Source of the DNA: Chlorokybus atmophyticus
Lineage: Eukaryota > Streptophyta > Chlorokybophyceae > Chlorokybales > Chlorokybaceae
Direction of reading: 5' to 3'
Length of the DNA stretch: 64,000 nucleotides
Assembly: GCA_009103225.1 (NCBI GenBank)
Contig: RHPI01000560.1
Coordinates: 529,015 to 593,014, forward strand
The notes below the pieces were generated by a model. It was not told where the DNA came from, did not search any database, and saw only the letters and a list, made by a program, of their open reading frames with translations. Each line of letters begins with the position of its first letter. Positions within the stretch are counted from its first letter, which is position 1. The position numbers and the translations under genes are program-made. Positions 49,945 through 61,479 of the stretch are shown here, piece by piece.

Positions 49945-50344
49945 GGTGTTAACCATGATTTGTTGGTAAATAATGACGCTGTGCATTAGGTGCTGCGCAC
50001 CTTTAGAGCCAGGAAAGCCCCAAAGAGTTGTTGGGAGAGCGACTCGCATCTCTATTCCTCGGAGGAAGACATGCCTTTTAACTGATGAAGCGATTACCAA
50101 TGTTAACAATTGCAACCATGATGTGGGAAGAGACGCATGCACGGGTTTGGGTTTGGGTGTTAACCATGATTTGTCAGCAACTGACGACGCATGTGCATTA
50201 GGTGCTGCGCACCTTAAGTGCCAGGAAAGCCCCAGAGAGTTGTTGAGAGAGCGAGGAATAGAGATGCCTTCTATCTTGATGAAACGATTCCTAATGTTAA
50301 CAATTGCAACCATGATGTGGGAAAAGACGCACGCACGGGTTTGC
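49945..50344. repeat. Tandem direct duplication, about 200 bp unit
   Basis: Unit 1 (about 49945-50147) and unit 2 (about 50156-50344) share GTTAACCATGATTTGT, GCATTAGGTGCTGCGCACC, CCAGGAAAGCCCC, and TGTTAACAATTGCAACCATG in the same order, with small indels. Reading frames differ between units, so they are unlikely to be coding. Confidence 0.8.
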
Positions 50345-51532
50345 AAATAACATTTGTACATTCGGCAACTGATGTGGTGCATGCCGGCAATTGTAATGGA
50401 CTTCAGTGAGTGTGCATTGGATTCTGGCACAACCATTGCGTTAAGTCACAACGAGTGCTTTGTGTGTGCACGTAGTCCCTACGCAAAGCGGCTATAAATG
50501 CAATAGAGAGGGGATACTTACGAGAAGGTTACCTCTACTTGTTAGTGGAGGTAAGTGCTGAGGTGGACGCCTGCATCCAGAAGTGCTATACATGCTTCGC
50601 CCTACCCCCTATTTCCTTCTCAACACTTGTGGGTGTTCTTAACGTCAAGCACATACTGTGTCTCTATGCAGTTCAACAAGATCGGCTATAAAGCTCATCT
50701 TGACCAATTCCGTCATCAACTGGATTGTCCAACCAACATTGCAATTGCCATGCAAGTAACAGACTGCACGATCACCAATGATCAGCACATGATGCGAAGT
50801 GCACTTCCACTTGGTGTTGAGGTGCAATACACGTGTACATGGTTGGCATTGCAGTGCTAGCAATCATTCTTGCAATAAACCGTCTTGAATCGGCGCGACA
50901 CGTGGGCTTACAGATGTGGCTATTGTCGTTCTTGTCGATAGCGATGGGGGTCCTTCCCAATAGATGTGGCTAAATGTTTCAGCACGGAGGTGGAAGCGGT
51001 GGCACGGAGGCGAGCATGACCGGTGGTCCGTGAGTGCCTTACATAAGAGTATGCAATATGTCAATGTGCTAAGTTTTGGTAGCATAATGCGAAGCTAGGG
51101 AACATCTTCCTGTGCAATCGCTGACGTGATGCTAGTTGCATCACAACCCTGCACGCTTTATTAACTTTATCTTTGTGTACGCATATGATAAAATTCATTA
51201 TCGGTGTCAGCTGGAATATGTCTCTTGCTATAATCACTACAAGTGCGAGATTTGTGTGTTGCCAAAATATTCATTGCAATGGCACGTGTCCTTATTACAA
51301 TGGCATGTTCCTTCACGTACTGCGTGTTGCGAAAAGTGTTGGCAAAACTTTGAACCACCGGTATACATGAGAATGGGCAAGTTTGCAAGCTCATTGAAAC
51401 ACATCACTTACATTATTGCGCGAAGCACACTAACAATGCACACTCAAAGTTTGAGTGTAATCAAGTCTTGACCTTGGTGTCCACAATGTGAAGGAGTGGG
51501 TGTTATGAGTTGTAGCTGCCCCAAGCCAATTG

Positions 51533-51572
51533 CAAGTTGATAGTTGACACCATAGTGTCAACTGTCAACTTG
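51533..51572. repeat. Hairpin with 18-base arms, one mismatch
   Basis: CAAGTTGATAGTTGACAC (51533-51550), a CATA loop, then the near-complement at 51555-51572. It lies just before the direct repeat at 51.6-51.9 kb. Confidence 0.75.
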
Positions 51573-51636
51573 TAACATCACCTTCGTAGTAGTTGATACT
51601 ATGGTGCCAAAAACCACAAAGATGATGCTTCATATA

Positions 51637-51902
51637 GCATCATCTTTGGCTGGTATATCAATTACGCATAATGTGGATTACAATATTCCCCTGGATACAA
51701 GCTCCCTTGCGTATAAAGATGGGGGGCTTATATATGTAGCATCGTCTTTGTAGTTGTGGACACTATGGTGTCCACTACTACAAAGACGATGCCACATAGC
51801 ATCATCTTTGCCTGGGATATTAATTACGCATAATTTGGTTTACAATATTCCACCGGATACAAGCTCCCTTGCGTATAAAAAAATGGGGTGCTTATATATG
51901 TA
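51637..51902. repeat. Direct repeat, about 105 bp unit at 155 bp spacing
   Basis: 51637-51740 and 51792-51902 both run from ATAGCATCATCTTTG through CAATTACGCATAAT-like, TTACAATATTCC, GGATACAAGCTCCCTTGCGT to GCTTATATATGTA. Between them lies GGACACTATGGTGTCC, a short palindrome. Probably a tandem duplicated repeat family. Confidence 0.75.
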
Positions 51903-52013
51903 TTACTTGTAAGTGTGCAAACCCCCATTGAGGCCCAGCTGACCTCGCTAGTTGCATCTGACACGCGTGGTTTGAACTGCACCTTGTGCGCATCAGGTGT
52001 AATGCATGCGAAT

Positions 52014-52014
<1 letters not shown>

Positions 52015-52109
<95 letters not shown>

Positions 52110-52110
52110 N
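52015..52110. repeat. Poly-C tract, at least 95 bp
   Basis: Ninety-five consecutive C bases ending in one ambiguous base. The complementary strand is poly-G, able to form G-quadruplexes. The length may be an assembly estimate. Confidence 0.9.
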
Positions 52111-52579
52111 TGTGGGATGAGTCTGTCACTCATACCAAGCGCTTTTGTAATGCTGACGTCGAATACCACGGTGGTATTTCGTGGCATGAAATTGGTTGCT
52201 TGGTTAATTTATTTGTCTAGGCTAAATAAGTCATGCATTGTTTAACATATGCGGTAATGTAGCACGTTAAAAGAAGAGTGCAAGAAGACATTGTTTAGGG
52301 AGAATGCAAAAGTATTGCACATATGTTAACAACTAAGTTGGTTATTATTGCATGTTGTTGGTAGCGAGTGAATTTGCCTATTGGAGGCATTAATTATGTG
52401 CTACTTGCCAAGCCATGTGAACTTGTTGGCCATGCATATTGCGACTATAAAGAAGCCCAACAATTAAGCATATAGCATATAATTGTGCCTAATAAACATA
52501 AACACTTGACAGCTCACTCATCTTTTGTGAAGCATTGCGCATTTGAATTTAAACATACTATATGGAATGTTAAACAACA

Positions 52580-52624
52580 GCGCGGGCCATACCTGCTCCG
52601 ACCAAGAGCAGGTATGGCTCGCGC
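52580..52624. repeat. Hairpin with 19-base arms, one mismatch
   Basis: GCGCGGGCCATACCTGCTC (52580-52598), a 7-base loop, and the near-complement at 52606-52624. The GC-rich stem sits in AT-rich surroundings. Confidence 0.75.
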
Positions 52625-55425
52625 GGTTGAGTAGTCATTACTGTCAAGTCCGCGCTTTTGTCTGCGACCGCAAATTGCACTTGCAGTCTCCAAATGGTGA
52701 AATTACATGCAAAATTACTTGAACATGTATGCATCTGTAAACACTACCGTAGCTATCAACATTGCCAATATACATGAGAATTACCAAGACTTATCGCAAT
52801 CATGATTGTAATGATGAGCTACGTTATAGTAAAAGGGATTGTGAAGTATAACTTTGTAATACTTGATGGTTTATTACATTTACTTATGATGAATACGTGG
52901 TGAACGTACGTCAATTTCCCACATACCCACATGCAGTGAACCACATTCTCCGAAACAAACGCCACATTTGCGCATGCCGAGAATCTTGGAAGATGTGCCA
53001 TTGCCCATTGGATATACTATCATTGAATGCATGACATACCGTACGGTCTGACACACTGGTGGCACCCTGCTGCCAGCTGGCAGTCACAGGAGTGTCGGTC
53101 GCTGTGCGTAGGGAATTACTGCTGGCGGGAACGGCGGCGGCGGCGGCGGCAGTGGTGCGGTGTGGCGTGTATGCGAACGGGCATTGCCGTGGTTGCTGTC
53201 ATCGAGCTTGGATAGCTTCCTGGTTAGCGGTCGTTTGTTCAAGAACGTTAGTGGTCAGAAGGGGCGACTGCTGCCCGTAGGACTGCTCTGCTGCCACCAC
53301 AAGGTTGGAACGGTAGGCCGTATGTGCTTGGGAATTGCGTGTAACACGAGGCTTCTTTGTTAGCCTGGCAGATCGCTGCACGGTATTCTCATCACTCACG
53401 GTCACAAGGAACACACATTGGCTTGCATGGCAGCCAGGTGTCTACAACTTGTAGACTACAAGTGTGCTTGCTACATGCCTGCTTACGAATTGAGAGCAGG
53501 GAGAAGAGATGTTGCTTCGTTGTAATCTGCATTCGTGTGTTAATATCCGCTCTCTCACTATGTTTGGCATTGATTACGGTGCAAGCACCACGGCAGAGAA
53601 GGTTGCGTTGAAAATGCAGTTGTGCAGGGTCTCGTGCTGCCCACTGCCTACTTCTCGCAGCCGCCCCTACCACGACGTCAACAGACGCATGGGAAATAAG
53701 CTCAGTACAGACTTCGAGCAATGCTGGAGAAGAGGTTTGCATACAGCATATGTGGTTGGCAAGTGCGTCGGCAATATATGCATGTATTCGCGTGCATGTA
53801 CTCATCACCAACTACACTCTTGTGGGAGATCATCACACCACCACCACCACCAGCAAGGCGTGTGTGCACTTGCTATCTCTGCTTCCAGCACTTCAACAGT
53901 GAAGAAGCTGAAGTATGGCCGCATGTTGCAACTGACTGGAACGTCAGAGTCTTTGTAACATTGTAACTGTCCTGTTCGGTGCAGGATCAGTTCTACAGCG
54001 ATGTTGCGCAAGGCGGGGTTGATTTCCTCCACCGAGGCGAACTGCCACCCAATGTGTTTCCATGCTGAGAGTTCAAAGACCGCATTCGCAACCAACTCTC
54101 TTCTATACTGGCACCAGGTAAGATTGTGCTGAGCCTTTGACTTTGAGTAGCGAATTGCTTCTCAGCCCCTCGTAACGATAAGCTGGCAGTGTCTGCAGTG
54201 TGGCGGAGTTTACAAGTACAGGGCAATGAACTCCAATCCGACCGTGCACATCGCGATTGAGATTTGTCTAGGTATGTGTTTTTGGCTTTCACCAGGCCTT
54301 GATAAGTAGGGTCCGAGCTTAGAACAATGCATGGTAGTATCAAACAGAGCGCACACCGTCGAGGACGACATGCATTGTTTCTGACTCAAATATTGCTCAA
54401 CACTGCACTATGCATAATTATGCATAGTTATCGTCATTGGTGTAAGCAGTCATATGGACAGTTGGTTTCAGGGCACTGCAGTTGTGACCTGGGCGCTGGT
54501 TGGGCACCCATCCCAACGGCCGGTCGATCATGAAGGCCGATGCAGCACCGGCATGCGAGTAATGTTAAGTGGGGGGAATTGTATGAAACTGAAACGGGAC
54601 TACAGACGTGCATAGGCGGTCCATATTCAGTGGCAGTGCAGTGTGTGAGTGGTGTGCATGGTTAACTGAGTGCAGTATGATAGCGTTATCGTCGTGATAG
54701 CGAGCATGATGCGCAGAGATATGTACATAGATGTGTTCTGGTGTGCTACTCTTCAAGTTTAGGGGTAGTTCACCGTAAGATTGCGTATTGTCAATGGGTT
54801 TCTTTAGAGTGGGCCACCTTGCACATGTTCATTGCAAAATGGACGGTTTGTGTTTTTCTGCTGCAGTGCACATGCGTGCAGCAGTAGTTGCGTCATGATG
54901 ACAGTATTCGACTGCTGCTGCTGTCGCGCAGGGCGCGAGCACATCACCGTGCCTTTTGATGAGCTGCCTGCCTTACAGAAACCTCTGCTACTGCTGACTG
55001 TATGTGTGACATGCCATAGCACACATTCGCATATGCGGGTGTTCGGCAACGTTCGATACATGCACGCACACACACAAGCCTCTCGGAGTCGTGGACAAGG
55101 CCACATAGAGGCCCAAAGAGATGCGTGTAATGTTTGGTGAGCAAACCAGTTGCTGCAAGATGCGCAGTAGAAAAGCTAGACGAGCAGCATTGCAACAGCC
55201 TGGCGGCTCGAGGTAATTGCACGCAGGGATTGGGAACTGCCACGCAAGCGACAAAAGTGTTGTAATTTGGGTCGTATACCACAAATAATCCGTCTCCATG
55301 CCCGGTTAAACAACCAACGATAATTATCTACAAGCTAGTGATACAATGTGTGCACGAAGAACAATATTCGTCAATCAACATATGTACCAATCTACAGTAT
55401 TGCAACGTTTGTAGTACCCCACAGG
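52625..55425. other. Spacer part 3 with coding-like remnants at 53.5-54.3 kb
   Basis: Two plus-strand segments look protein-like: about 53860-53960 (VCTCYLCFQHFNSEEAEVW, with Cys pairs) and about 54181-54272 (WQCLQCGGVYKYRAMNSN), the latter followed by a GTATGT donor. A minus-strand frame at about 53980-54095 is also protein-like. I cannot join these into a gene or name a family, and they may be remains of a degraded gene or transposon. No other coding signal was seen. Confidence 0.3.
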
Positions 55426-58400
55426 TCAACTTGGGTAGCTCCCCTGCTCATGGTTAAGCACGAACGTGAGAATTGCGGCGCCAATGTAAAGTACTGGCAG
55501 GATAAGCAGGCTGAGAAAGTCCAGACGGTTGACCGTCTCAACCGCAGTGCCAAAGTCTTCATGCACAAGTGTACGTATGCGCATCATACGCGTCAACCAC
55601 CCGCGGTTCCTGTTCTTTGCATCTGAACAAGAAGCAGGGTTTTCAACATCGTTGTACCCGTCCTCACCCTTGCTATTGTCGCCGCACATGCTGCTGTTGT
55701 TCAGACCCGCCGTAGATGAATGTAAAGAGACCAGCAACGGTGCCGACAAATTCTTCGGGACGACTTTTGGTCTGTTGTGGCTGTTGCTGTCGTCGGTGTT
55801 GTGGTTATTGTTGTCGTGGTTGTTGCTGTCGTGGTACTGGCTGTTGTTGAAATCGCCATCTTCACCATGGCTTGCAGGATGAGGTCTTAACCTTGTCTCG
55901 CCCTCCGCAACGAGCCCAGGCTGCTGCTGCTGCTCATGTCCGTCTGGCGCTATACATGATGGCCGAGCCGACACTGCTGAGGGCCATCCATGCTCATGTG
56001 TCGATGACGACAACAGCGATGGTGAGTTGGCTTGCCATGGAGGGGTCACAGTGGCCACCAAGCCGTTTGTTGACGCATTGACCTCAGAGCTGAGCTCCCT
56101 TGCTTGTCGGCGAGTCGAGCTCGCCTGCCTCGCTCTCCTGTACACGCGTGGTAAGGACAGTTTATAAATAAGATAACACGACTGCATTTGTGGCAAATCC
56201 AGCAGTCGCTGTTTAATGCTGTTTAAGACACAGTGCAGGATAGGAGACATGCAGCAAAGCATGGCAGTACACAGCTCAACACAATGTACATGCGACATCC
56301 GTCCAGTTTCAAGTGAGCTGGGGCGTTGCGTGAGCGTTAACTGGCCATTGCGTGCAAGGGGGGCATACTTGCTCAGGGCGGAGGTCTGCACGAAGAGGGT
56401 GCCAATAGAGCGGATGGTGTTGGCGGCGCCTGAGGCGGGGTTGGTGATGTATTTTCTCGTCAACCTTCGCCGGTTCAACGCAGCGGCCATCGCCTCTGCG
56501 GCGCTCCTCTTGCGCTTCCTCCTGATGTCCTTGCGGGTAAGGTAGTAAACAGCGAGGCCCTCCAGCCCCACAACACTGATGGTGGCATATGAGACGACAA
56601 CCTGGACAGTGAGGACGTTGATACGTAGTCATCACCAGCAACAGCTTGAGGAACAGACAACACGCACTCGTGCTTGCGCACAGGCACACGTACTCATAGA
56701 CTCAGTTCACAACGGCACCTGGATGTGCAGTGCCGTAATGTACGACGACTTGGGCAGCTGGTCATTCACAACAAACTGCATCGCTGTCAACGCCAGGAAC
56801 AACGTCACCACAATCTGCAGCCGCGTGTCCACATGCTCCTGCAAGCATAATTCAAAGGCGGATGTGTACAAATGCCAGCAAGCTGCGCACAGTCTGGAAT
56901 TATGTTTCAAGACAATGCAGGCACCACAGTATGCGCAGGTTGGTTGCTCAGAATATGATGCTATGTGTATCTTGTGCACTGCAAGAGTGAGCTACAGTTG
57001 CTGGGTCGTGGTTGTAGTGATCAGCAATCAAACAGGTACCCGCTAGGGTACGCACTGGATGTGCTTACCATGTCATGGACTACTATATGTTGCCCTGTTC
57101 AGTGTTGTGCTCAGGTACATGACAACTGCTGGTCATGCCCAAAGGTACAGTCTGTTATGGCTGTGATAAGATATGCCACCAATCTAAACCAGCAATCACG
57201 CTGCCAACAGCACACGTGACATTGTGTCCAACCGCACAATGACCCAGTCAGTCACGCGATACTAAATACACTTTTTGGTACTCACCCTTGCAGCACATAT
57301 GCACAAGACCATTGACAGCACTCACCGCAGATAGGAAGAAAGTAATCCAGGACATGGACACGCAGAGGCCCATGGGCACGATGATGTTGTAAACGTAGTA
57401 GGACGATAACCGCGACACCTCGATGGTGATGACAAAGTTCGGGTAGAAGAATGGTGGCATCCCCGCCTCAGGCTTCAGAGGCAGCGGGTCCTCCGGATGC
57501 GAGAAGGTCCCGTACTGTGGGGTTTACAACTCTTGTAAGAGCAGTAGAGTGATAGCTGGGGTTGCAACACCAGGTCACAACAACACACCTCAAGCGTAAC
57601 AGCCAGGGAGCGATTGTACGCATCCGTGCTCACGCTCTCCACCATCCAGCTGGAAAGGTCATTACCCCTACGTTCAATTACATCCTCACCGACCTGCAAA
57701 GAACAAGCGCATGAGATTGGTGAGAGCAAAGAGAGCCACAGCCATACACACAATGGGTAATCAATCTGAACATAATCTGTTTTGATGCAACGGTGCGGCT
57801 GTCGATCGCACCTTTGAGCCAATGGAGGATGCAATGTAGGGCGCACGATGATCAATGGCCTCCAGTGATATAACAAGGCTCTGTTTGTCGAATGGGAAGT
57901 TGCGAAAAGACATCGGCGTGTAGTAGACACCTGTAACAATTACACCTCATTGAACAACCCACAATGATGACGTACTCCACATCACTGACAATATCACTAT
58001 CATTGTTGCCATCACCATCGTCATCATGGTATACACCTACCATGGAGGACCTTCAGCCATTGCACTGCGGAGTTGTTAACTCCGCCAACAGTCACAATCT
58101 CTGACTCTGTGCGACCATCGGGAAAAACATACGCATTGCGGAAGTTGGTGCCTGGCAGCCATATCTGCATGGAATGAGAATGGTAGTGAGAGATGTATGC
58201 GCTGAAGCTGTTGGAGACATCATGATGCAAACACATCCCACACTTGACAAGGCCAAACCTTGTCGCAACAAGAGGCCTGTGAGCTGCCTGAATCGGGCAC
58301 AAGCGTTTGGCAAGGGCGGGTACACGACGCGATGTCAGTCTCATCAACGGGGGTGACCAACGCCGCAGCTGTTGAGCAAGCCAGTGGGTTAACAACTATT

Positions 58401-59391
58401 GGAAAATCTGTGGACAGCTGTATGCAATTTAAGGGCATAATCACAACTGACCTCTGGTGTCTATCCAGCTGAAGCGTATGTATGTGACGGCCTCGAAAAT
58501 GTACTGGTGATCTGCATATATGCATGTGTCTTGTTGGTCCGCAGTGTAATGGTACGTCTTCAACCTGTGTGCTCTTACTCATGCGCTATCACATTACCGT
58601 CTACGGCTATAAGCCGGTCCAAGTAAAACGTAACGTATATTGGTGAGAATTCTGTGGGAGGGACACCCTGCGCCTGGAACGGGACCGAAACCTGGAAGGA
58701 AAACAAGCTGCAGCCACTCACTTCTTCCAACACTGTATAGCATGTGATCGATGTAGTGACTGTGGTAGTGTTTACAACCAAGAACTCACAACCCATGCGA
58801 TTGAACTGTAAATGCTGAGTACACATCATGTGATTGCATAGGAAGTGTGGTTGTACATTCAGCTCACAGTGCTCAACGTACTGTGCTTGCATGCCATGTC
58901 CGGTACACAAGTGTCATGAAGAAACCTGCATGAATATATCTTGACACTCTTTCATTTGTTTCGTTCACTTTGCATTAGCTCCCATGCAAATTAGGGTTTG
59001 TAGCATGCAATATATATCTTGACACTCTTCCGTTTGTTTCGTTCACTTTGCCTTAGCTCCCATGCTGAGTAGTTCGTAGCATGAGCATGCCATGCTCAAC
59101 TGTGCCCACAGTTGATCATGGCAGACCATGTGCCGGAACAAACACCACTCGCTGCACCACAGTGCAACCACTGAATGGTGACACAATGGCTTCAACTCAA
59201 GACCATGACAAGCAGAAACTGGCAAGCAAGCACGTCAAGCAGTTGCCAGCGCGCATTTGCTGCTTGCTGCCATGCTGAACCCAACTGCCGCTGGCAGCGC
59301 AGCTCACCTGCGCAAGCGCCACAGAGCTTGACAGCAGCAACGACAGCGACAAGAAGGTCAACCTCAAGCACCGCAGCCCCCTGCCCGCCAT
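55426..59391 (-). CDS. Pentameric ligand-gated ion channel, copy 2 (inverted)
   Basis: Eleven exons, transcript order: 59391-59308, 58691-58598, 58511-58452, 58368-58259, 58164-58041, 57930-57812, 57693-57589, 57514-57326, 56838-56719, 56601-56369, 56137-55426; 649 residues. Exons 3 to 8 and 10 are the same length as in copy 1 (60, 110, 124, 119, 105, 189, 233 nt) and all phases agree. Exon 1 encodes a signal peptide (MAGRGLRCLRL then Ser/Leu run, ending LAQ). FRNFPFDKQSL marks the superfamily loop, again without the flanking Cys pair. The pore helix segment TRLQIVVTLFLALTAMQF is identical to copy 1. The M3-M4 loop has diverged heavily (Asn/His/Asp-rich run) while the amphipathic segment before M4 (RIRTLVHEDFGTAVETVN) is kept. 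Both copies look intact, so they may form homo- or heteropentamers. Confidence 0.88.
58934..59066. repeat. Direct repeat inside channel-2 intron 1
   Basis: ATATATCTTGACACTC, TTTGTTTCGTTCACTTTGC and TTAGCTCCCATGC occur twice, at about 58934-58988 and 59011-59066, with few changes. A tandem duplication of about 77 bp within the first intron. Confidence 0.75.
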
Positions 59392-61479
59392 GCGATCGAC
59401 CGCGCCAGCTACATCGCCGCCGCAGCCATACGCGAGGACATGCTTACACCTGGAGTTACCAACAGCCGGTTCGCAACTGGAACCAACTGGCACCAAAACA
59501 CATCAGGTACGGCGTCTGTTGCTATGCAAAACTCGTTCTATCAGTCAGCAAAGTTTGAAGTGAACAAATGGGCAACTTGTCAGGCACGGTGAACGGTTTT
59601 AGGATATCAATTAGTGTCACAATGGTCAAGAGTAAAGTAAATTTGCCACATTTTTACTTACAGCTATCAAGCGGGCCTCGGAGCGCGCTGCTGCGTTCCT
59701 GTAGGATGCCTCAGCCACCTGCGGCGGACGTACTGTCAGTACGGTACCGGTAATGATGGTGCTCAGTCCACCCTCTCTAAGCGAATGTTCTTCATCTTCG
59801 GATATTGTCAAGAGCTAATAGCTGGGTAGTTCTCTTGCGTTTGAGAGCATGAACGCCAAGAGCACAACATGATAAAGAGCATAACATGATACAAATGTAT
59901 TACTGCGATGATACCCATCACATCACGCCCATCATGCCATCATGACCATCACGCACGTTACGCCTGATACCTTGCCTATCACGCATTATGTCCCATTTAT
60001 CTGACAACGTGACACACGCTACTCCTTCGACAATGGAATAACGCTCATCAGCTGGAACTTGCGACAGTAGCTCCTCCCTACCTCGTTGATGTTGGCATAA
60101 TCTATGTTGTGAGGGGTTATCGCGTCTCCTATCGGGGAGAGAGATCATACTTCTCCACCTCTGTGGTGTGGAGGTGGAATAGCTGCAGCTGGGCCTGGAC
60201 AGGCCTTTATCCCAACGGTTCAACCGTTAACGGGTAGCCATGCAGACGCAGGACTTTCATTGCAAGCATGAGACTCTGATTATCGTGTGGAACCGTATAA
60301 GAGTAACCGAGCTGCCTAACCAGCACTGCTGAACAGCGCATGGAGTGTTTGCATTGGTGTCATGGGAGGCCATGCTCATGCTCATCATGAGCACGGCCCT
60401 GACACGAGATGGTTTCCGTCGCTTTGTTCCGCCGGGTTGTGGTGCACTGCGTGACAGAAACAATTTCTTGGCCAGCAAGCCTTAGCAATCATGAAAGTGC
60501 CAACCACTGTTGCTGAATCGACAAGCGTGCGCATGCATGCCTTTGGCTTCGTGTACATGCGTGCTGCACTGTACACGCACGCCTACGGCGCACACACACG
60601 CCACACATATGCGTGTGCATACTTGCCTGTGAGGACCCAGTTCTCGCAAGCTACGAATAGCGCACGCACGTGCGAGTATGTGCCTGCGTGCGCGCGCACA
60701 TGCAAGCGTGCGAGTGGACAGGTGCAAGTGAACATGCGCATGTACAGACCACCTGTTCGCACGCAAGCCCCAAAACCTTGGCTTCCGTAACTCTAGCGAC
60801 TCACTGGCAGCTGCGTGTCTCGGTCTCCTCCTTCGAAGAGAGTCTGCCCGGGCCTCAGCGGCGATGGTGAGGGATCTGCCCTGGCTGCCTTTGGTGGCGT
60901 TGGCCTCAGCCCAGCAGGCGCTGTTTTCCGGCCGCGCGCAGGTCGTTCTTGAGCACATTCTGCTCAGAGACAGGGGGCCAGCTGCGCCCGGCCTGTGCGC
61001 GGTGTGCAGGGCCTTCAATCTCCCCGTGATCGGCGCTGGCCTGCGCAGAGAGTGAGTCCGAAAGCGCCAGGAGTTGCTCCCTCATCAGCTGCGCCCACTG
61101 GCGTTAGGCCCACCTGATAGACATGGGTTCCTGTAGTGACGCCCAGCAAAACAGAGATCAAGCAACTTCACCGGCCACTTGGCAAGGAGGGGGTGCGTGG
61201 GAGCTGCAGCTCCTGGTTCAATACTCCAAGTCCTCCCTTCAACTTGCGCCAGCACCTCCACATGCGTTGCCTCGCATCCGTAGGGAGAGACCAGATGAAC
61301 CAGTCGAGGAATCTGAGACAGCGCTTGCAGCTCTCCATATGCAGGACGGTGTTGCACCCATCATTAGTCACTGACGACCATCGCGAAGACGCATTGAACA
61401 GCACTCTGCTTGCTGCTAGTACACAGAACACATAGGTCACAAGACTGCTGCATGGAGTGCAGAGTATGTCTAGTCGTGT
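59392..61479. other. Flank of channel 2, no assigned gene
   Basis: From 59900 to 60210 there is a run of ATCACGC/CATGA-type words and short hairpins (for example CTCCACC...GGTGGAG near 60155-60177). 60530-60740 is CA/TG/CG-rich. 60780-61060 and 61090-61380 open frames on both strands with fairly coding-like composition, but no domain or splice pattern supports a gene. Confidence 0.35.

Noticed and set aside
60482-61055. Gene at 60.5-61.1 kb
   Set aside because: Open frames on both strands are partly due to high GC and CA arrays; no domain, no consistent splice sites.
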